Counted from the stretch's first letter, positions 17,101 through 24,810 are shown. The stretch is DNA of 64,000 nt from Streptomyces sp. TN58 (GCF_001941845.1 NZ_CP018870.1:930001-994000); one strand, 5' to 3'. Numbers and translations are program-made. The notes: generated from the letters alone by a model not told the origin.

Positions 17101-17508
17101 GACACCGTCAAGAACGACCTTCCCTGGTGGAAGGACGTGAAGTGGTGGGCGAACGCCACGAACTGGGCGAGCATCGGAACCGGGTTCCTCTCCGCCGGCT
17201 TCGGTGTCGCGGGCCTCTTCTTCCCACCCCTGGAGGTTGTCGCCGGGGGACTCGCGTACACCTCCCTCGGGCTGTCGGCCATCAGCACCGTGCTCACGGG
17301 GTTCGGCTACGGATGGACGAGCAGCGAGTTCAAGACGTCCCTCGGGGGGACGGCCTTGGGCCTGCTCACCTTCGGTCAGTCCAAGTGGATCGGCGCGCTC
17401 GGTAAGATCGACGGCAAGGTGGTGGCTCCCGTGGCCACGAAGATCACGCAGTTCGGGCACGATCTCATCTCACCGGTCACCGGCCTCCTCGGGACCCTCG
17501 GCTTCTGA
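14143..17508 (+). CDS. Tat-exported ALF-repeat, Ala-rich helical protein
   Basis: A 1,121-residue protein. The TTG at 14143 is chosen as start because GAAGGA lies seven bases upstream and it opens a twin-arginine signal (WSRRRVLTAAAA, cleavage near AAWA). The order is: four ALF repeats (about 45 residues each, e.g. RVAVGTSLARGGKGTRRDA); about 350 residues of Ala-rich heptad-like helix; a second block of four ALF repeats (LRAALG-like SSDPDAATKFLETG); a second Ala-rich helix; and a C-terminal domain with W-rich (WWKDVKWWANATNW) and hydrophobic Gly-rich segments. ALF repeats occur in Streptomyces exported polymorphic-toxin-like proteins. Here no nuclease or HINT domain is seen. Function unknown. 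Confidence 0.8.
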   Translation: MDTIYWSRRRVLTAAAAATAVVTTSSLVLNPVAAWASTPPPEDDGGDPFRLPDTPRAKVVEAWLLGGKGVRAAAEAALVGSDADVQTFLTATLPAETAVDNRVAVGTSLARGGKGTRRDAAAALGGGDAAIAAFLAGGFKTAIAEDLRVATGIVMATGGKAVNRAGNDALNAGTQAALETFLNDGQYTARQEDMRVEVAKLAFQAGPEVKKYANRAMSGTAADIEWFLETGQHIARARDQEATKIEELVAVVEREGKKADAMTKQAEEASARAVKAAAQAKEAAEKAAYEAQQAEADVAKSGRAARKAAEAAKGAADSARVATSASHAAVQASRRAAYAAAAASQAAANAGSAAAQAYGAAIAASKDAAHATAARDAAVSARNAAARARSAAAAADHAANAASQAAGAGSAAASAARNAASAANSSAAAAQAAGVAQSEAAAARREAQIAGANAQIATNAAGMAQSLANTAAKSARTARDAANSAADHAEKAATAAEWAVAHAGQALEHATKSTEFANEASKAAKTATDAVAEAVAVEQAAREAEWQRLDQDTQQAVEETRLLKQIEDLERAELAEKRTQASQAEQAQRDLIAQAESALKAGDMSRAAALGRKAAVTAMRSKGTWSLEAARFALSGTDSDIHLWIDASRQVAQRQDDRETSLYLARTCAPDIADAATRALGSSDPDAATKFLETGAIQAAATDNRVTVGRILAANPGKAVKLAANEALNAGTAQALHEFINVRHEAAQQEDDAVATAALIATGGRYTKAHAQAAMEGPEWMRRNFVASVQYKTALLDYDSATHIAAMQGAIAAAAKIAYKAQEDAQRAQQAAAIARNAAAEAQQWATRAEQSAKQAASSAQQANAFANDAEKSAASAQASADRAKQAAATARTAARSANYSANRALDSARNAVASANAAQASAASAHASALQAGKDARTAAAAASDAHRIATDKRTAEIAAAAKKAADDARAAKDAGKNPADTPDNDTVKNDLPWWKDVKWWANATNWASIGTGFLSAGFGVAGLFFPPLEVVAGGLAYTSLGLSAISTVLTGFGYGWTSSEFKTSLGGTALGLLTFGQSKWIGALGKIDGKVVAPVATKITQFGHDLISPVTGLLGTLGF

Positions 17509-17533
17509 GGAGGGACGACCGGATGCACGTCAG

Positions 17534-17561
17534 GGGCCGGCGGCAAATGTGCCGTCGGCCC
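17534..17561 (+). terminator. Terminator hairpin after the ALF-repeat gene
   Basis: A 12-bp stem with one G-U pair, GGGCCGGCGGCA (17534-17545) and TGCCGTCGGCCC (17550-17561), and an AATG loop. It starts 26 bases after the stop codon. Confidence 0.8.
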
Positions 17562-17667
17562 TGCGTTCGGGGCCAGGTCCCGGACGAGGCCGGCACGCCT
17601 AGCCACGGGCCCAGCGGCCGTGGATACCGATACGTCCCCAGCGTCCCCTGTGTGATCAAATGACTCC

Positions 17668-18195
17668 ATGGGGGATGTGCACACGGCCCTGGGGCCGCTG
17701 GAACTGGTCGAAGGCGTCTGGGTGATCGGGGATTCCCGCCGCCCTGGCGGATCGTGGATCGAGTTCCGCGAGGAGGGGTTGCTGCACCGGCAGGCGCGCC
17801 GGGGTGAGAGCGAGTTGATCCCCTGGTCGCGGATCATGCTCGGGATGGCCGTCTACGTCGGGCGCGGGTATCCCCGTTCCGGGCAGTACACCCTCGCGGG
17901 CATGCTGGGCAACATGCCCGGTCCCTTCAGAGGGCACGGCGGAGGCCACCTCGACATGACGGTCCGACACCCCTACGAGGACCGCAGGCTGGCGTTCGAC
18001 CGCCCTGCGCGCCCGTACCGGCTCCTCGACACCTTCGTCCTGGAGCAGCTGCTGTCGCAGGTCGTCGCCGCGGGCGAAGCACACCGGCTCGGTGACCCCG
18101 ACTGGCTGAGGACGGTGGTCGGCCGCCTGGAGTCGCTGAACGCGCGGATGACGCGCAGCCGGCTCTGTGCAGCGGTCGGAGAAGCCTGGCACTAG
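17668..18195 (+). CDS. Hypothetical protein
   Basis: A 175-residue soluble protein starting MGDVHTALGPLEL. The N-terminal half has a PH- or photosystem-barrel-like run of short strands around GSWIEFREEGLLHRQ and SELIPWSRIMLGMAVYVG. The C-terminal half is helical (LLDTFVLEQLLSQVVAAGE, WLRTVVGRLESL). No signal peptide or membrane segment is present and no family was recognised. Terminator-like hairpins on both sides make it monocistronic, so the ALF-repeat gene upstream gives no functional hint. Confidence 0.6.
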   Translation: MGDVHTALGPLELVEGVWVIGDSRRPGGSWIEFREEGLLHRQARRGESELIPWSRIMLGMAVYVGRGYPRSGQYTLAGMLGNMPGPFRGHGGGHLDMTVRHPYEDRRLAFDRPARPYRLLDTFVLEQLLSQVVAAGEAHRLGDPDWLRTVVGRLESLNARMTRSRLCAAVGEAWH

Positions 18196-18196
18196 T

Positions 18197-18222
18197 GCCG
18201 CGAACCGGGGACCCTTCGCGGC
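18197..18222 (+). terminator. Putative terminator hairpin
   Basis: A perfect 8-bp inverted repeat, GCCGCGAA (18197-18204) and TTCGCGGC (18215-18222), with a 10-base loop. It starts immediately after the stop codon of the preceding gene. Confidence 0.5.
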
Positions 18223-18307
18223 CGCAGCACTATCATGACCCCGCGGCACCACCACGGGAGGCCGGCCGGCGGACGGGCGGACCGGCACGGCGAACGACGA
18301 GGCGGCG

Positions 18308-18718
18308 ATGAGCGAGCTGGCGAAGCCCGAGGTCCATGTCCCCGAGGGTGAGGCTCCCGCCGAGCTGACCGTCCGGGACCTTGTGGTCGGGGACGGGGCC
18401 GAAGTGAAGCCGGGCATGGTGGTCCGGGTCCACTACGTCGGGGTGGCCTTCGCGTCCGGGAAGGAGTTCGACTCCTCCTGGGACCGGGGTGAGCCGTTCA
18501 AGTTCGCCCTGGGCGGCGGCAAGGTCATCAAGGGCTGGGACCGCGGGGTGCGGGGGATGCGCGTCGGCGGCCGGCGTGAGATCGTCGTCCCCCCGCGTCT
18601 CGGCTACGGCAGCCGGTCGCCCTCGCCGCTGATCCCGGCGGGCTCGACCCTGGTCTTCGTGGTGGACCTGCTCGACGTGTACACCGGACCCGCCGGCTGG
18701 AGCAGCGCCGCCCGGTAG
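18308..18718 (+). CDS. FKBP-type peptidyl-prolyl cis-trans isomerase
   Basis: A 136-residue cytoplasmic FKBP. Hallmarks are VRVHYVGVAFASGKEFDSS, FALGGGKVIKGWDRGVRGM, the active-site strand RREIVVPPRLGYGSRSPSP, and the terminal IPAGSTLVFVVDLLDV. It catalyses cis-trans isomerisation of Xaa-Pro bonds. There is no signal peptide or lipobox, unlike exported FKBPs. The basic loop of the macrolide-binding pocket is conserved in outline. It stands alone between a hypothetical gene and a convergent glycosyltransferase gene 39 bp away. Confidence 0.9.
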   Translation: MSELAKPEVHVPEGEAPAELTVRDLVVGDGAEVKPGMVVRVHYVGVAFASGKEFDSSWDRGEPFKFALGGGKVIKGWDRGVRGMRVGGRREIVVPPRLGYGSRSPSPLIPAGSTLVFVVDLLDVYTGPAGWSSAAR

Positions 18719-18757
18719 CCCCGGCCCTCCTGCCCTTCCCCCCTCCTCCCCCTCACC

Positions 18758-20179
18758 TCACCGTCCGCCGTTCGCGCGGCGGGTGCGGACCGCGTGGCCC
18801 GCGAGCACCGCGACGAGGGCCACCGCGTACATCACGGTCCCCGCGCCGGGCAGGGCGCGCGAGGTGAGGTAGGCCGCCGCTCCCGCGACGGCGACCCCGA
18901 GCCATTCCCAGCGGCCGTCGAGCGCCACCAGCGCGATCAGGAGCAGGGCGTACCAGGAGTACCCGGGGGTCGTCAGGAGGAAGACGGTGCCCGTGACGAG
19001 CAGAGCCGCCGACCAGGGGCGTTCGGGGTCGCCGCGGCGGATCGCGTACAGGCCGGCCGCGGCCGTGCCGGCGAGGACGGCCGGCACGGCCCAGGAGTCG
19101 GGCAGGACGAGGCGCAGCAGGGCGTAGCGGTTGCCTGAGGCGGCGTCCTGGTAGCCCTCCTCCTCGGCGTATCCGCCGAGGTAGCCCAGGACGGAGGAGT
19201 CGGACAGCAGGGTGTACGGCAGGTAGAGCGCCGCCAGAACGGCCGCGGCGGGGAGCAGGGTGGCGGCGAAGTCGCGGGGCCGTCGTACGCCGGACAGCGC
19301 GCCGGGGAGCAGTACGGCGGGCAGCAGCTTCGCGGCGGTGGCCAGGCCCAGCAGTGCGCCGCCGGCCGCCCGGTGGCGGACCGTCAGGGCGAGGGCGGCC
19401 ACGGACAGGAGCACGGCGAGGGCGTCGGCGTGCGCGTTGTTGACCGCTTCGACGGCCACGGCCGGGCACCAGGCCCACCAGGCGGCGTTCCGCGGGTCGC
19501 CGCGGCGGCGCAGGACGCGCAGCAGGACCAGGGTGGTGGCCACGGCCAGGACGGCGCCGCCCGTCTGGAGCGCCTTGTGGCGGACCCCGTCCGGGGAGAG
19601 GGCGTGGACGAGGAGGAAGTACGCCTCGCCGGCGGGCGGATAGACGGTGTGGACCCGGGGGCGGTTGATCCGGGTGCATCCGCCGCCCGGCAGTGAGGAG
19701 AGCTCGGGCCGGGCGCAGTCCTCCCGGGGTGGGAAGAGCCAGCCGTCGCGGAGGCCGGCGAGGGCGGTGTCCGTGGGGGCGTGGTCGTACGGGGAGATGC
19801 CGGCGGCCTGTACCCGGCCGTCCCAGGCGTAGCGGAAGGAGTCGGTACTGGTGCCGGGCGCGGCCGTCAGGCCCGTCGCGGCCACCGCGATGCCGCCGGC
19901 GAGGACGAGGGCCGCGACGTGCCGGGCGGGTGCGCGGCGCAGCGTCCACGCCGCCGCCCCGAAGAGCGCCCAGCATGCGGCGTACCGCCAGGAGAGCCCG
20001 GCCGGGTCCGTGAAGTACCCGTCGTGGCGGACGGTCGCGGCGAGCGCGGCGGTGAGGGCGGCCAGCAGGGCGGCGGTGCCCGCGGTGGCGCGGAGGGTGC
20101 CGGAGCGGCCCGGGCCGGCTGCGCTTGAGGCGGCGCGGCCGGCGCCGGCGAGGGGGTGTGCTGGACGGGGGTGGGTCAC
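18758..20179 (-). CDS. GT-C membrane glycosyltransferase (GT87/DUF2029-like)
   Basis: A 473-residue polytopic membrane protein with about ten hydrophobic helices. The periplasmic loop after helix 2 or 3 carries FRYAWDGRVQAAGISPYDHAP, the acidic catalytic loop typical of GT-C enzymes that use polyprenyl-phosphate sugars. RPRVHTVYPPAGEAYF is the second conserved segment. VEAVNNAHADALAVLL and TAAKLLPAVLL are further GT87 features. Related actinobacterial enzymes are alpha-mannosyltransferases acting outside the membrane. The GTG at 20179 is used because the conserved part begins just after it. It diverges from the oxidoreductase gene at 20293. Confidence 0.8.
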   Translation of the reverse strand: MTHPRPAHPLAGAGRAASSAAGPGRSGTLRATAGTAALLAALTAALAATVRHDGYFTDPAGLSWRYAACWALFGAAAWTLRRAPARHVAALVLAGGIAVAATGLTAAPGTSTDSFRYAWDGRVQAAGISPYDHAPTDTALAGLRDGWLFPPREDCARPELSSLPGGGCTRINRPRVHTVYPPAGEAYFLLVHALSPDGVRHKALQTGGAVLAVATTLVLLRVLRRRGDPRNAAWWAWCPAVAVEAVNNAHADALAVLLSVAALALTVRHRAAGGALLGLATAAKLLPAVLLPGALSGVRRPRDFAATLLPAAAVLAALYLPYTLLSDSSVLGYLGGYAEEEGYQDAASGNRYALLRLVLPDSWAVPAVLAGTAAAGLYAIRRGDPERPWSAALLVTGTVFLLTTPGYSWYALLLIALVALDGRWEWLGVAVAGAAAYLTSRALPGAGTVMYAVALVAVLAGHAVRTRRANGGR

Positions 20180-20292
20180 GGGCCCACCCTGGCACCGGCC
20201 GGGCCGCCGTGGGCTGCGGCCGGGCGGGGCGTTCGTGTTCCGTAAGGTGTCCGACACGCCTCGCGGCCGCCTCGGGACGGTTGCATGGGGTC

Positions 20293-21492
20293 ATGGAAAA
20301 TCCTCCCCCCGGCCGTCGGCGCCCGGGCCCGCGGCGGCTGCCGCCGGCCCTGCGGCTGCCCGCCCTCCGACCGCCGTCGTTCTCCGGCCGGTTGCACGAC
20401 CCGCGCACGGCTACGGTGCTCGGGCGGTGGCTCGGCCTGGCCCTGGCGGTGTGCTTCCTGACCGGGCTGGTCAGCCACTTCCTCCAGCAGCCGCCGCCCT
20501 GGCTGCTCGGCCGCCTGCCGTCGCGGCCGGTCTGGGGCTACCGGCTGACGCAGGGTGCGCACGTCGCCTTCGGGCTGGCGGCGATCGTCCTGCTGTTCGC
20601 CAAACTGTGGGCGGTCTACCCGCGGTTGTTCGTGTGGCCGCCGGTCCGCTCGGTGCGGCACGCGCTGGGGCGGCTCTCGGTGGCGGTGCTGGTGGCGGCC
20701 GCGGTGTTCCAGGTGCTGACCGGGCTGCTGAACATCGCCGAGTGGTATCCGTGGCCGTTCTCCTTCGTGCCGGTGCACTACGCCGTGGCCTGGGTGGTCG
20801 CCGGATCCGTCCTGCTGCACGTCGCGGTCAAGGCGCCGGAGATCCGCTCCCACTGGGGGCGGCGGTCCGCCGGGACGCTCGCCCTGCCGGAGGCGGAGCG
20901 GGACGGTCCCGACCGCAGGTCCCTGCTGCTGGGCGTGGGCGCCGCCGTGGGCGCGGTCACGGTGACCACGGTGGGCCAGTCGCTCACGCCGCTGGCGGCC
21001 CTGGACCTGCTGGCTCCCCGCCATCCCGGGTACGGGCCCCAGGGCCTGCCGGTGAACCGGACGGCGGCCGCGGCCGGGGTGACGGCGCAGGCCGTACGGG
21101 ACTGGCGGCTGGAGGTGCTGGGCCCGGCCCCCTACCGGCTGGCGCTGCCGCAGCTGGCCGCCCTGCCGCAGCACCGGGTACGGCTGCCGATCGCCTGCGT
21201 GGAGGGCTGGAGCGCGGACGGCGACTGGGCCGGCGTGCGGATCCGCGACCTGCTGGAACGGGCGGGTGCGCGGCCCGGGTCCGCGCTCCGGGTGGTGTCG
21301 CTGGAGGCGGCCGGAGCGTACCGGGTCACGGAGATGGGCGGGGAGTACGCCGAGGACCCGCTGACGCTGCTCGCGCTGCGGCTGAACGGCGAGGTGCTGT
21401 CGGCCGACCACGGGTACCCGGCGCGGATCATCGCGCCGAACCGGCCCGGTGTACTGCAGACGAAGTGGGTCGCCCGGCTGGAGGTGCTGTGA
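20293..21492 (+). CDS. Cytochrome b561-like / molybdopterin-binding oxidoreductase fusion
   Basis: A 399-residue protein. The N-terminal half has four membrane helices carrying His residues placed like diheme b-type ligands (LVSHFL, GAHVAFGL, PVHYAVAW, LLHVAVK). A further hydrophobic segment follows (LLLGVGAAVGAVTVTT). The C-terminal half is a sulfite-oxidase-type domain with the presumptive Mo-ligand Cys in LPIACVEGWS, then GVRIRDLLERAG and GYPARIIAPNRPG. It resembles a single-chain version of the MsrPQ/YedYZ arrangement: quinol electrons through heme to an external Mo site. The substrate is unknown. The stop overlaps the next gene by four bases. Confidence 0.85.
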   Translation: MENPPPGRRRPGPRRLPPALRLPALRPPSFSGRLHDPRTATVLGRWLGLALAVCFLTGLVSHFLQQPPPWLLGRLPSRPVWGYRLTQGAHVAFGLAAIVLLFAKLWAVYPRLFVWPPVRSVRHALGRLSVAVLVAAAVFQVLTGLLNIAEWYPWPFSFVPVHYAVAWVVAGSVLLHVAVKAPEIRSHWGRRSAGTLALPEAERDGPDRRSLLLGVGAAVGAVTVTTVGQSLTPLAALDLLAPRHPGYGPQGLPVNRTAAAAGVTAQAVRDWRLEVLGPAPYRLALPQLAALPQHRVRLPIACVEGWSADGDWAGVRIRDLLERAGARPGSALRVVSLEAAGAYRVTEMGGEYAEDPLTLLALRLNGEVLSADHGYPARIIAPNRPGVLQTKWVARLEVL

Positions 21493-21896
21493 GGTACGCG
21501 CGCGGGGCGCTCGGGGTCTTCGGGCTGATGCTGATCGGTGTCGGCGGGTGGCACCTGGCGGCGCAGCCCGACCCGTACGCGGTGCTGGTGTGGCTGGGCG
21601 GGGCGCTGGTCCTGCACGACGTGTTCGTCGCGCCGCTGGTGCTGGCGGCCGGGCTGCTGGTCGCGGCCGGGGCGGCCGGGCGTGCGGTGCGCGCGGCGCT
21701 GATCACGGCGGGCGCCGTGGTGCTGGTCGTGCTGCCGCTGCTGTTGCGGCCGGGAGCGCCGCCGAACCCGTCGGCGCTGCCCCTGCCGTACGGCCGCAAC
21801 CTGCTGCTGGTCCTGGCGGCGGTGGCGGTGGTCACGCTCGCGTCGCTGCTGTTCCTCCGGCGGCGGCAGGGGCGGGAGCGCCGGCGAGTTCGGTGA
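21489..21896 (+). CDS. Small polytopic membrane protein, coupled to the oxidoreductase
   Basis: A 135-residue protein starting at a GTG that overlaps the oxidoreductase stop (GTGA). It has about four hydrophobic segments (FGLMLIGVGGWHLA, VLVWLGGALVLHDVFVAPLVL, ALITAGAVVLVVLPLLL, NLLLVLAAVAVVTLASLLFL) and a basic tail. Two His residues sit near helix ends. No family was recognised. Coupling suggests an accessory or assembly subunit for the Mo/heme protein. Its last 65 bases overlap the convergent methyltransferase gene. Confidence 0.7.
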   Translation: MRYARGALGVFGLMLIGVGGWHLAAQPDPYAVLVWLGGALVLHDVFVAPLVLAAGLLVAAGAAGRAVRAALITAGAVVLVVLPLLLRPGAPPNPSALPLPYGRNLLLVLAAVAVVTLASLLFLRRRQGRERRRVR

Positions 21897-22548
21897 AGGT
21901 CCGCCCGGCCAGGGTCCAGCGGTGCAGGGGCGTCAAGCCGGCCCGGCCGGCGTGGCGGCTGAGGGACTCGGGGCCGACGCGGGCCCAGGGGAAGGGGACG
22001 CCGAGGGTGCCGCGGCCGTCGTCGAGGCGGACCTCGCACCGCTCGTCCACCTCGACCGGGGCGGCTTCGGCGATCACACGGCCGCCGGGGGCGAGGAGTT
22101 CGGCGGCCCGGTCGAGGAGGGCCACCGGATCGCCGCCGATGCCGATGTTGCCGTCGATGAGCAGGACCGTGGTCCAGCGTCCCTCGCCGGGCAGTGGTCC
22201 GAAGACCGACCTGCACAGCGCCGTGCCGCCGCGCCGGACGGTGCTGGTCACCGCGGCCGGGCTGACGTCCACGCCCAGGGCCCGGTGGCCGCGCTCGGCC
22301 AGGGCCGCCACCAGCCGGCCGGGGCCGCAGCCGACGTCGAGCACGGCGCCCCGGCAGCGGGCGAGGACGCTCTCGTCGCCCGCGTCCGCGTCCGCGAGCC
22401 ACCGCTCCACCTCCAGCGGCATCAGCCGGCCGTCCGTGCGGCGCAGGAAGAGGGGGCCCTGACCGGCGTGCAGGGCCGTGGCGTACGGGTCGTCCCGCCA
22501 GGGCCCGCGGGCCGGTATCCGCGCGGCCGTCCCGCCGGGGGCGGTCAC
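21832..22548 (-). CDS. Class I SAM-dependent methyltransferase (third gene of coupled trio)
   Basis: A 238-residue methyltransferase with motif I AVLDVGCGPGRLVAAL, acidic motif II GVDVSPAAV, and the strand WTTVLLIDGNIGIGGD. The start is a GTG overlapping the DUF2064 gene stop by four bases. It is therefore the promoter-distal member of a GT2-DUF2064-methyltransferase unit. The acceptor is unknown; a lipid-linked sugar or other envelope intermediate is a reasonable guess from the neighbours. Confidence 0.85.
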   Translation of the reverse strand: MTAPGGTAARIPARGPWRDDPYATALHAGQGPLFLRRTDGRLMPLEVERWLADADAGDESVLARCRGAVLDVGCGPGRLVAALAERGHRALGVDVSPAAVTSTVRRGGTALCRSVFGPLPGEGRWTTVLLIDGNIGIGGDPVALLDRAAELLAPGGRVIAEAAPVEVDERCEVRLDDGRGTLGVPFPWARVGPESLSRHAGRAGLTPLHRWTLAGRTFTELAGAPAPAAAGGTAATRA

Positions 22549-23174
22549 CGTACGGCCTCGGGCGACGCGGTCAGCCGGGCGTGCAGGGCGGCGAACCGGC
22601 CGTGCGGGGGCAGGGCCGCGACCGCACGGGCGTCGGCGGCCGTGTCGACGTCACGCAGCACCGGCAGCAGGCCGATCCGGAGCCGGGCCGCGCGTAGCCG
22701 CTCGTACTGCACCGCCCCGGTGTCGGGCACCGACATGGGTACGCCCAGCAGGAGGGCCGGGTCCGGGTCGGCCAGCCCCAGGGCCCAGAACCCGCCGTCG
22801 GCCGCCGGTCCGAACCAGGCGTCGTACCGGTCGAACGCCAGGGCGGGGCCCAGGAGGTCGGGGGTGACCTGCGGGGTGTCCATGCCGACGAGCAGGGCCG
22901 GGCCGCCGCAGTCGGCGAAGGCGGCGGCGAGGCGGACGTCGAGTGGTCCGAGGCACTGGGGCCGCACGTCGAAGCGGGGCGGCAGCCACGGTCCGGGGGA
23001 ACCGTCGAGGAAGAGCAGGTGGCGGGCGGCCGGGGTGGCGGCCGCCGCTTCCAGGGTGTCCGCCAGTGCCGCCCCGGCCAGGGCCGCCGCCTCGTCGGGG
23101 GTGAACGGAGGGGTGAGGCGGGTCTTGACCCGGCCGGGCACGGGTTCCTTGGCGATGACCAGCAGGGCTGTCAC
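22545..23174 (-). CDS. DUF2064 (TIGR04282-like) glycosyltransferase/nucleotidyltransferase-fold protein
   Basis: A 209-residue GT-A-fold protein. It opens with ALLVIAKEPVPGRVKTRL, the conserved nucleotide-binding start of DUF2064/TIGR04282. GMDTPQVTPDLL follows at the metal-binding position. Then comes YDAWFGPAADGGFWALGL, the family's D-x-x-x-GPA-x-DGG-x-x-x-L signature. Relatives include arsenosugar-pathway glycosyltransferases and CofC-like guanylyltransferases. Both ends overlap neighbours by four bases (22545-22548 and 23171-23174), so the trio is translationally coupled. No arsenic genes are nearby. Confidence 0.85.
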   Translation of the reverse strand: MTALLVIAKEPVPGRVKTRLTPPFTPDEAAALAGAALADTLEAAAATPAARHLLFLDGSPGPWLPPRFDVRPQCLGPLDVRLAAAFADCGGPALLVGMDTPQVTPDLLGPALAFDRYDAWFGPAADGGFWALGLADPDPALLLGVPMSVPDTGAVQYERLRAARLRIGLLPVLRDVDTAADARAVAALPPHGRFAALHARLTASPEAVR

Positions 23175-23890
23175 CGGGCACCTCCCGCGGGCGGGACCGC
23201 GCAGGCGGTGCGGGGCGGCTCGGCGAGGACGGCCCGCATGTCGCGGACCGCCTGCCAGGTGCCGCGCCAGGTGCCGGTCACCTTGGACTTCCCGGACCGG
23301 GGCAGGTACGGGACGTCCTCCTCGCGGATCCGCCAGCCGGCGTCGGCGGCCCGGACGACCATCTGCAGCGGGTATCCGGAGCGCCGGTCGGTGAGGTCCA
23401 GGGCGAGCAGGGCCTCGCGCCGGGCGGCCCGCAGCGGTCCCAGGTCGTGCAGGCGCAGGCCGGTACGGTGCCGCAGCATCCGGGACAGGGCCAGGTTTCC
23501 GGCCCGTGCGTGCGCGGGCCAGGCGCCGCGGCCCCGCGGTCGGCGGCGGCCGAGGACCAGGTCCGCGCCGCCGTCGGCGATCGCGGCGACGAAGCCGGGC
23601 AGCAGCGCGGGGTCGAGGGAGGCGTCGCAGTCGCAGAAGCAGACGAACTCGGCTCTGGAGGCGAGCAGTCCGGCGTGGCAGGCTGCGCCGAAGCCGCGCC
23701 GGGTCTCGTTCACGACGGTGGCTCCGAGGGAGCGGGCGATGTCCGCCGATCCGTCGGTGGAGCCGTTGTCGACGACCAGGGCGCGCCAGCCGGCGGGGAT
23801 GCGGGAGAGGACCCAGGGCAGTGCCCCGGCCTCGTTCAGGCAGGGAAGGACGACGTCCGCTTCGCTGCCCGCGGGAGGATGATCGGTCAC
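23171..23890 (-). CDS. Family 2 glycosyltransferase (first gene of coupled trio)
   Basis: A 239-residue GT-A enzyme. DVVLPCLNEAGALPWVL, VVDNGSTDGSADIARSLGA and FCDCDASLDPALLPGF (the D-x-D metal site) are standard GT2 motifs. RSGKSKVTGTWRGTW near the C-terminus resembles dolichyl-phosphate-sugar synthase-like members. There are no membrane helices. The GTG at 23890 opens the conserved domain. It is divergent from the response regulator gene, with 125 bp between them that must hold both promoters. Confidence 0.85.
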   Translation of the reverse strand: MTDHPPAGSEADVVLPCLNEAGALPWVLSRIPAGWRALVVDNGSTDGSADIARSLGATVVNETRRGFGAACHAGLLASRAEFVCFCDCDASLDPALLPGFVAAIADGGADLVLGRRRPRGRGAWPAHARAGNLALSRMLRHRTGLRLHDLGPLRAARREALLALDLTDRRSGYPLQMVVRAADAGWRIREEDVPYLPRSGKSKVTGTWRGTWQAVRDMRAVLAEPPRTACAVPPAGGAR

Positions 23891-24015
23891 GCATGCCACC
23901 GTAGGAACCCGGCCGGGGAAACGGGGCCACCGACTCCTTACGAAACACGGACGGCCGTGCGGGGACCGGCCGCCGGGGGCGACGGTGCCCGGCCGGCCGT
24001 ACGACACTGGGGAGC

Positions 24016-24810
24016 ATGAGCACGCCTGCACCCCCCGCCCGGATCCTCGTCGTGGACGACGACCCGACCGTCGCGGAGGTCGTCACCGGATACCTCCGCA
24101 GGGCCGGCCATACCGTCGACCATGCCGCCGACGGCCCCGCCGCCCTCGTCCTGGCCGCCCGCGGCGCACCCGACCTGGTCGTCCTGGACCTGATGCTGCC
24201 GGGCCTCGACGGGCTGGAGGTGTGCCGGCGGCTGCGTGCCGACCGGCCGGTGCCGGTGATCATGCTGACGGCCCGTGGGACGGAGGACGACCGGATCGCC
24301 GGCCTCGAACTGGGCGCCGACGACTACGTCACCAAGCCGTTCAGCCCGCGCGAGCTGGTGCTGCGGGTCGAGTCCGTACTGCGCCGCAGCCGGCGCGGTA
24401 CGGAGGGCGGCGAGGAGCGGGAGCGGCGCGCCCCGCTGCGCGCGGCGGGGATCGTCGTCGACCCGGCCGACCGGCGGGCGGCCAAGGACGGGCGCGAACT
24501 GGCGCTCACCTTGCGGGAGTTCGACCTCCTGGCCCACTTCATGGCGAAGCCCGGCCGGGCGCACAGCCGTGAGGAGCTGATGCGGGACGTGTGGGGGTGG
24601 GAGTTCGGTGACCTCTCCACGGTCACCGTGCACGTCCGCCGGCTCCGCGCGAAGATCGAGGCCGATCCGGCTGCGCCGCTGCTGATCCAGACGGTGTGGG
24701 GTGTCGGGTACCGCTTCGAGGCCGGCGCGCCGGATGTCCCGGATGCCACGGAGACCCCGGATGCCCCGGACCCGGCGGGTCGCGGCGGGGCGGAAGGGGT
24801 GCGGCCGTGA
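24016..24810 (+). CDS. OmpR-family response regulator
   Basis: A 264-residue regulator. The receiver has acidic pocket VVDDDPTV, phospho-acceptor Asp in LVVLDLMLPGLDG, and the Lys of DDYVTKPFSPREL. A winged-helix DNA-binding domain follows (LTLREFDLLAHFMAKPG, then STVTVHVRRLRAKIE and VWGVGYRFE). A short tail rich in Pro/Asp/Ala is poorly conserved. The ribosome site is GGGGAGC. The stop overlaps the kinase start by four bases. Its divergent neighbour is the glycosyltransferase trio, which it may control. Confidence 0.92.
   Translation: MSTPAPPARILVVDDDPTVAEVVTGYLRRAGHTVDHAADGPAALVLAARGAPDLVVLDLMLPGLDGLEVCRRLRADRPVPVIMLTARGTEDDRIAGLELGADDYVTKPFSPRELVLRVESVLRRSRRGTEGGEERERRAPLRAAGIVVDPADRRAAKDGRELALTLREFDLLAHFMAKPGRAHSREELMRDVWGWEFGDLSTVTVHVRRLRAKIEADPAAPLLIQTVWGVGYRFEAGAPDVPDATETPDAPDPAGRGGAEGVRP

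Noticed and set aside
14089..17460. 1,123-codon minus-strand frame opposite the ALF-repeat gene
   Set aside because: Antisense of an Ala-rich coding region (GCC/GCG gives GGC/CGC); Gly/Arg/Leu-rich nonsense with no domain.
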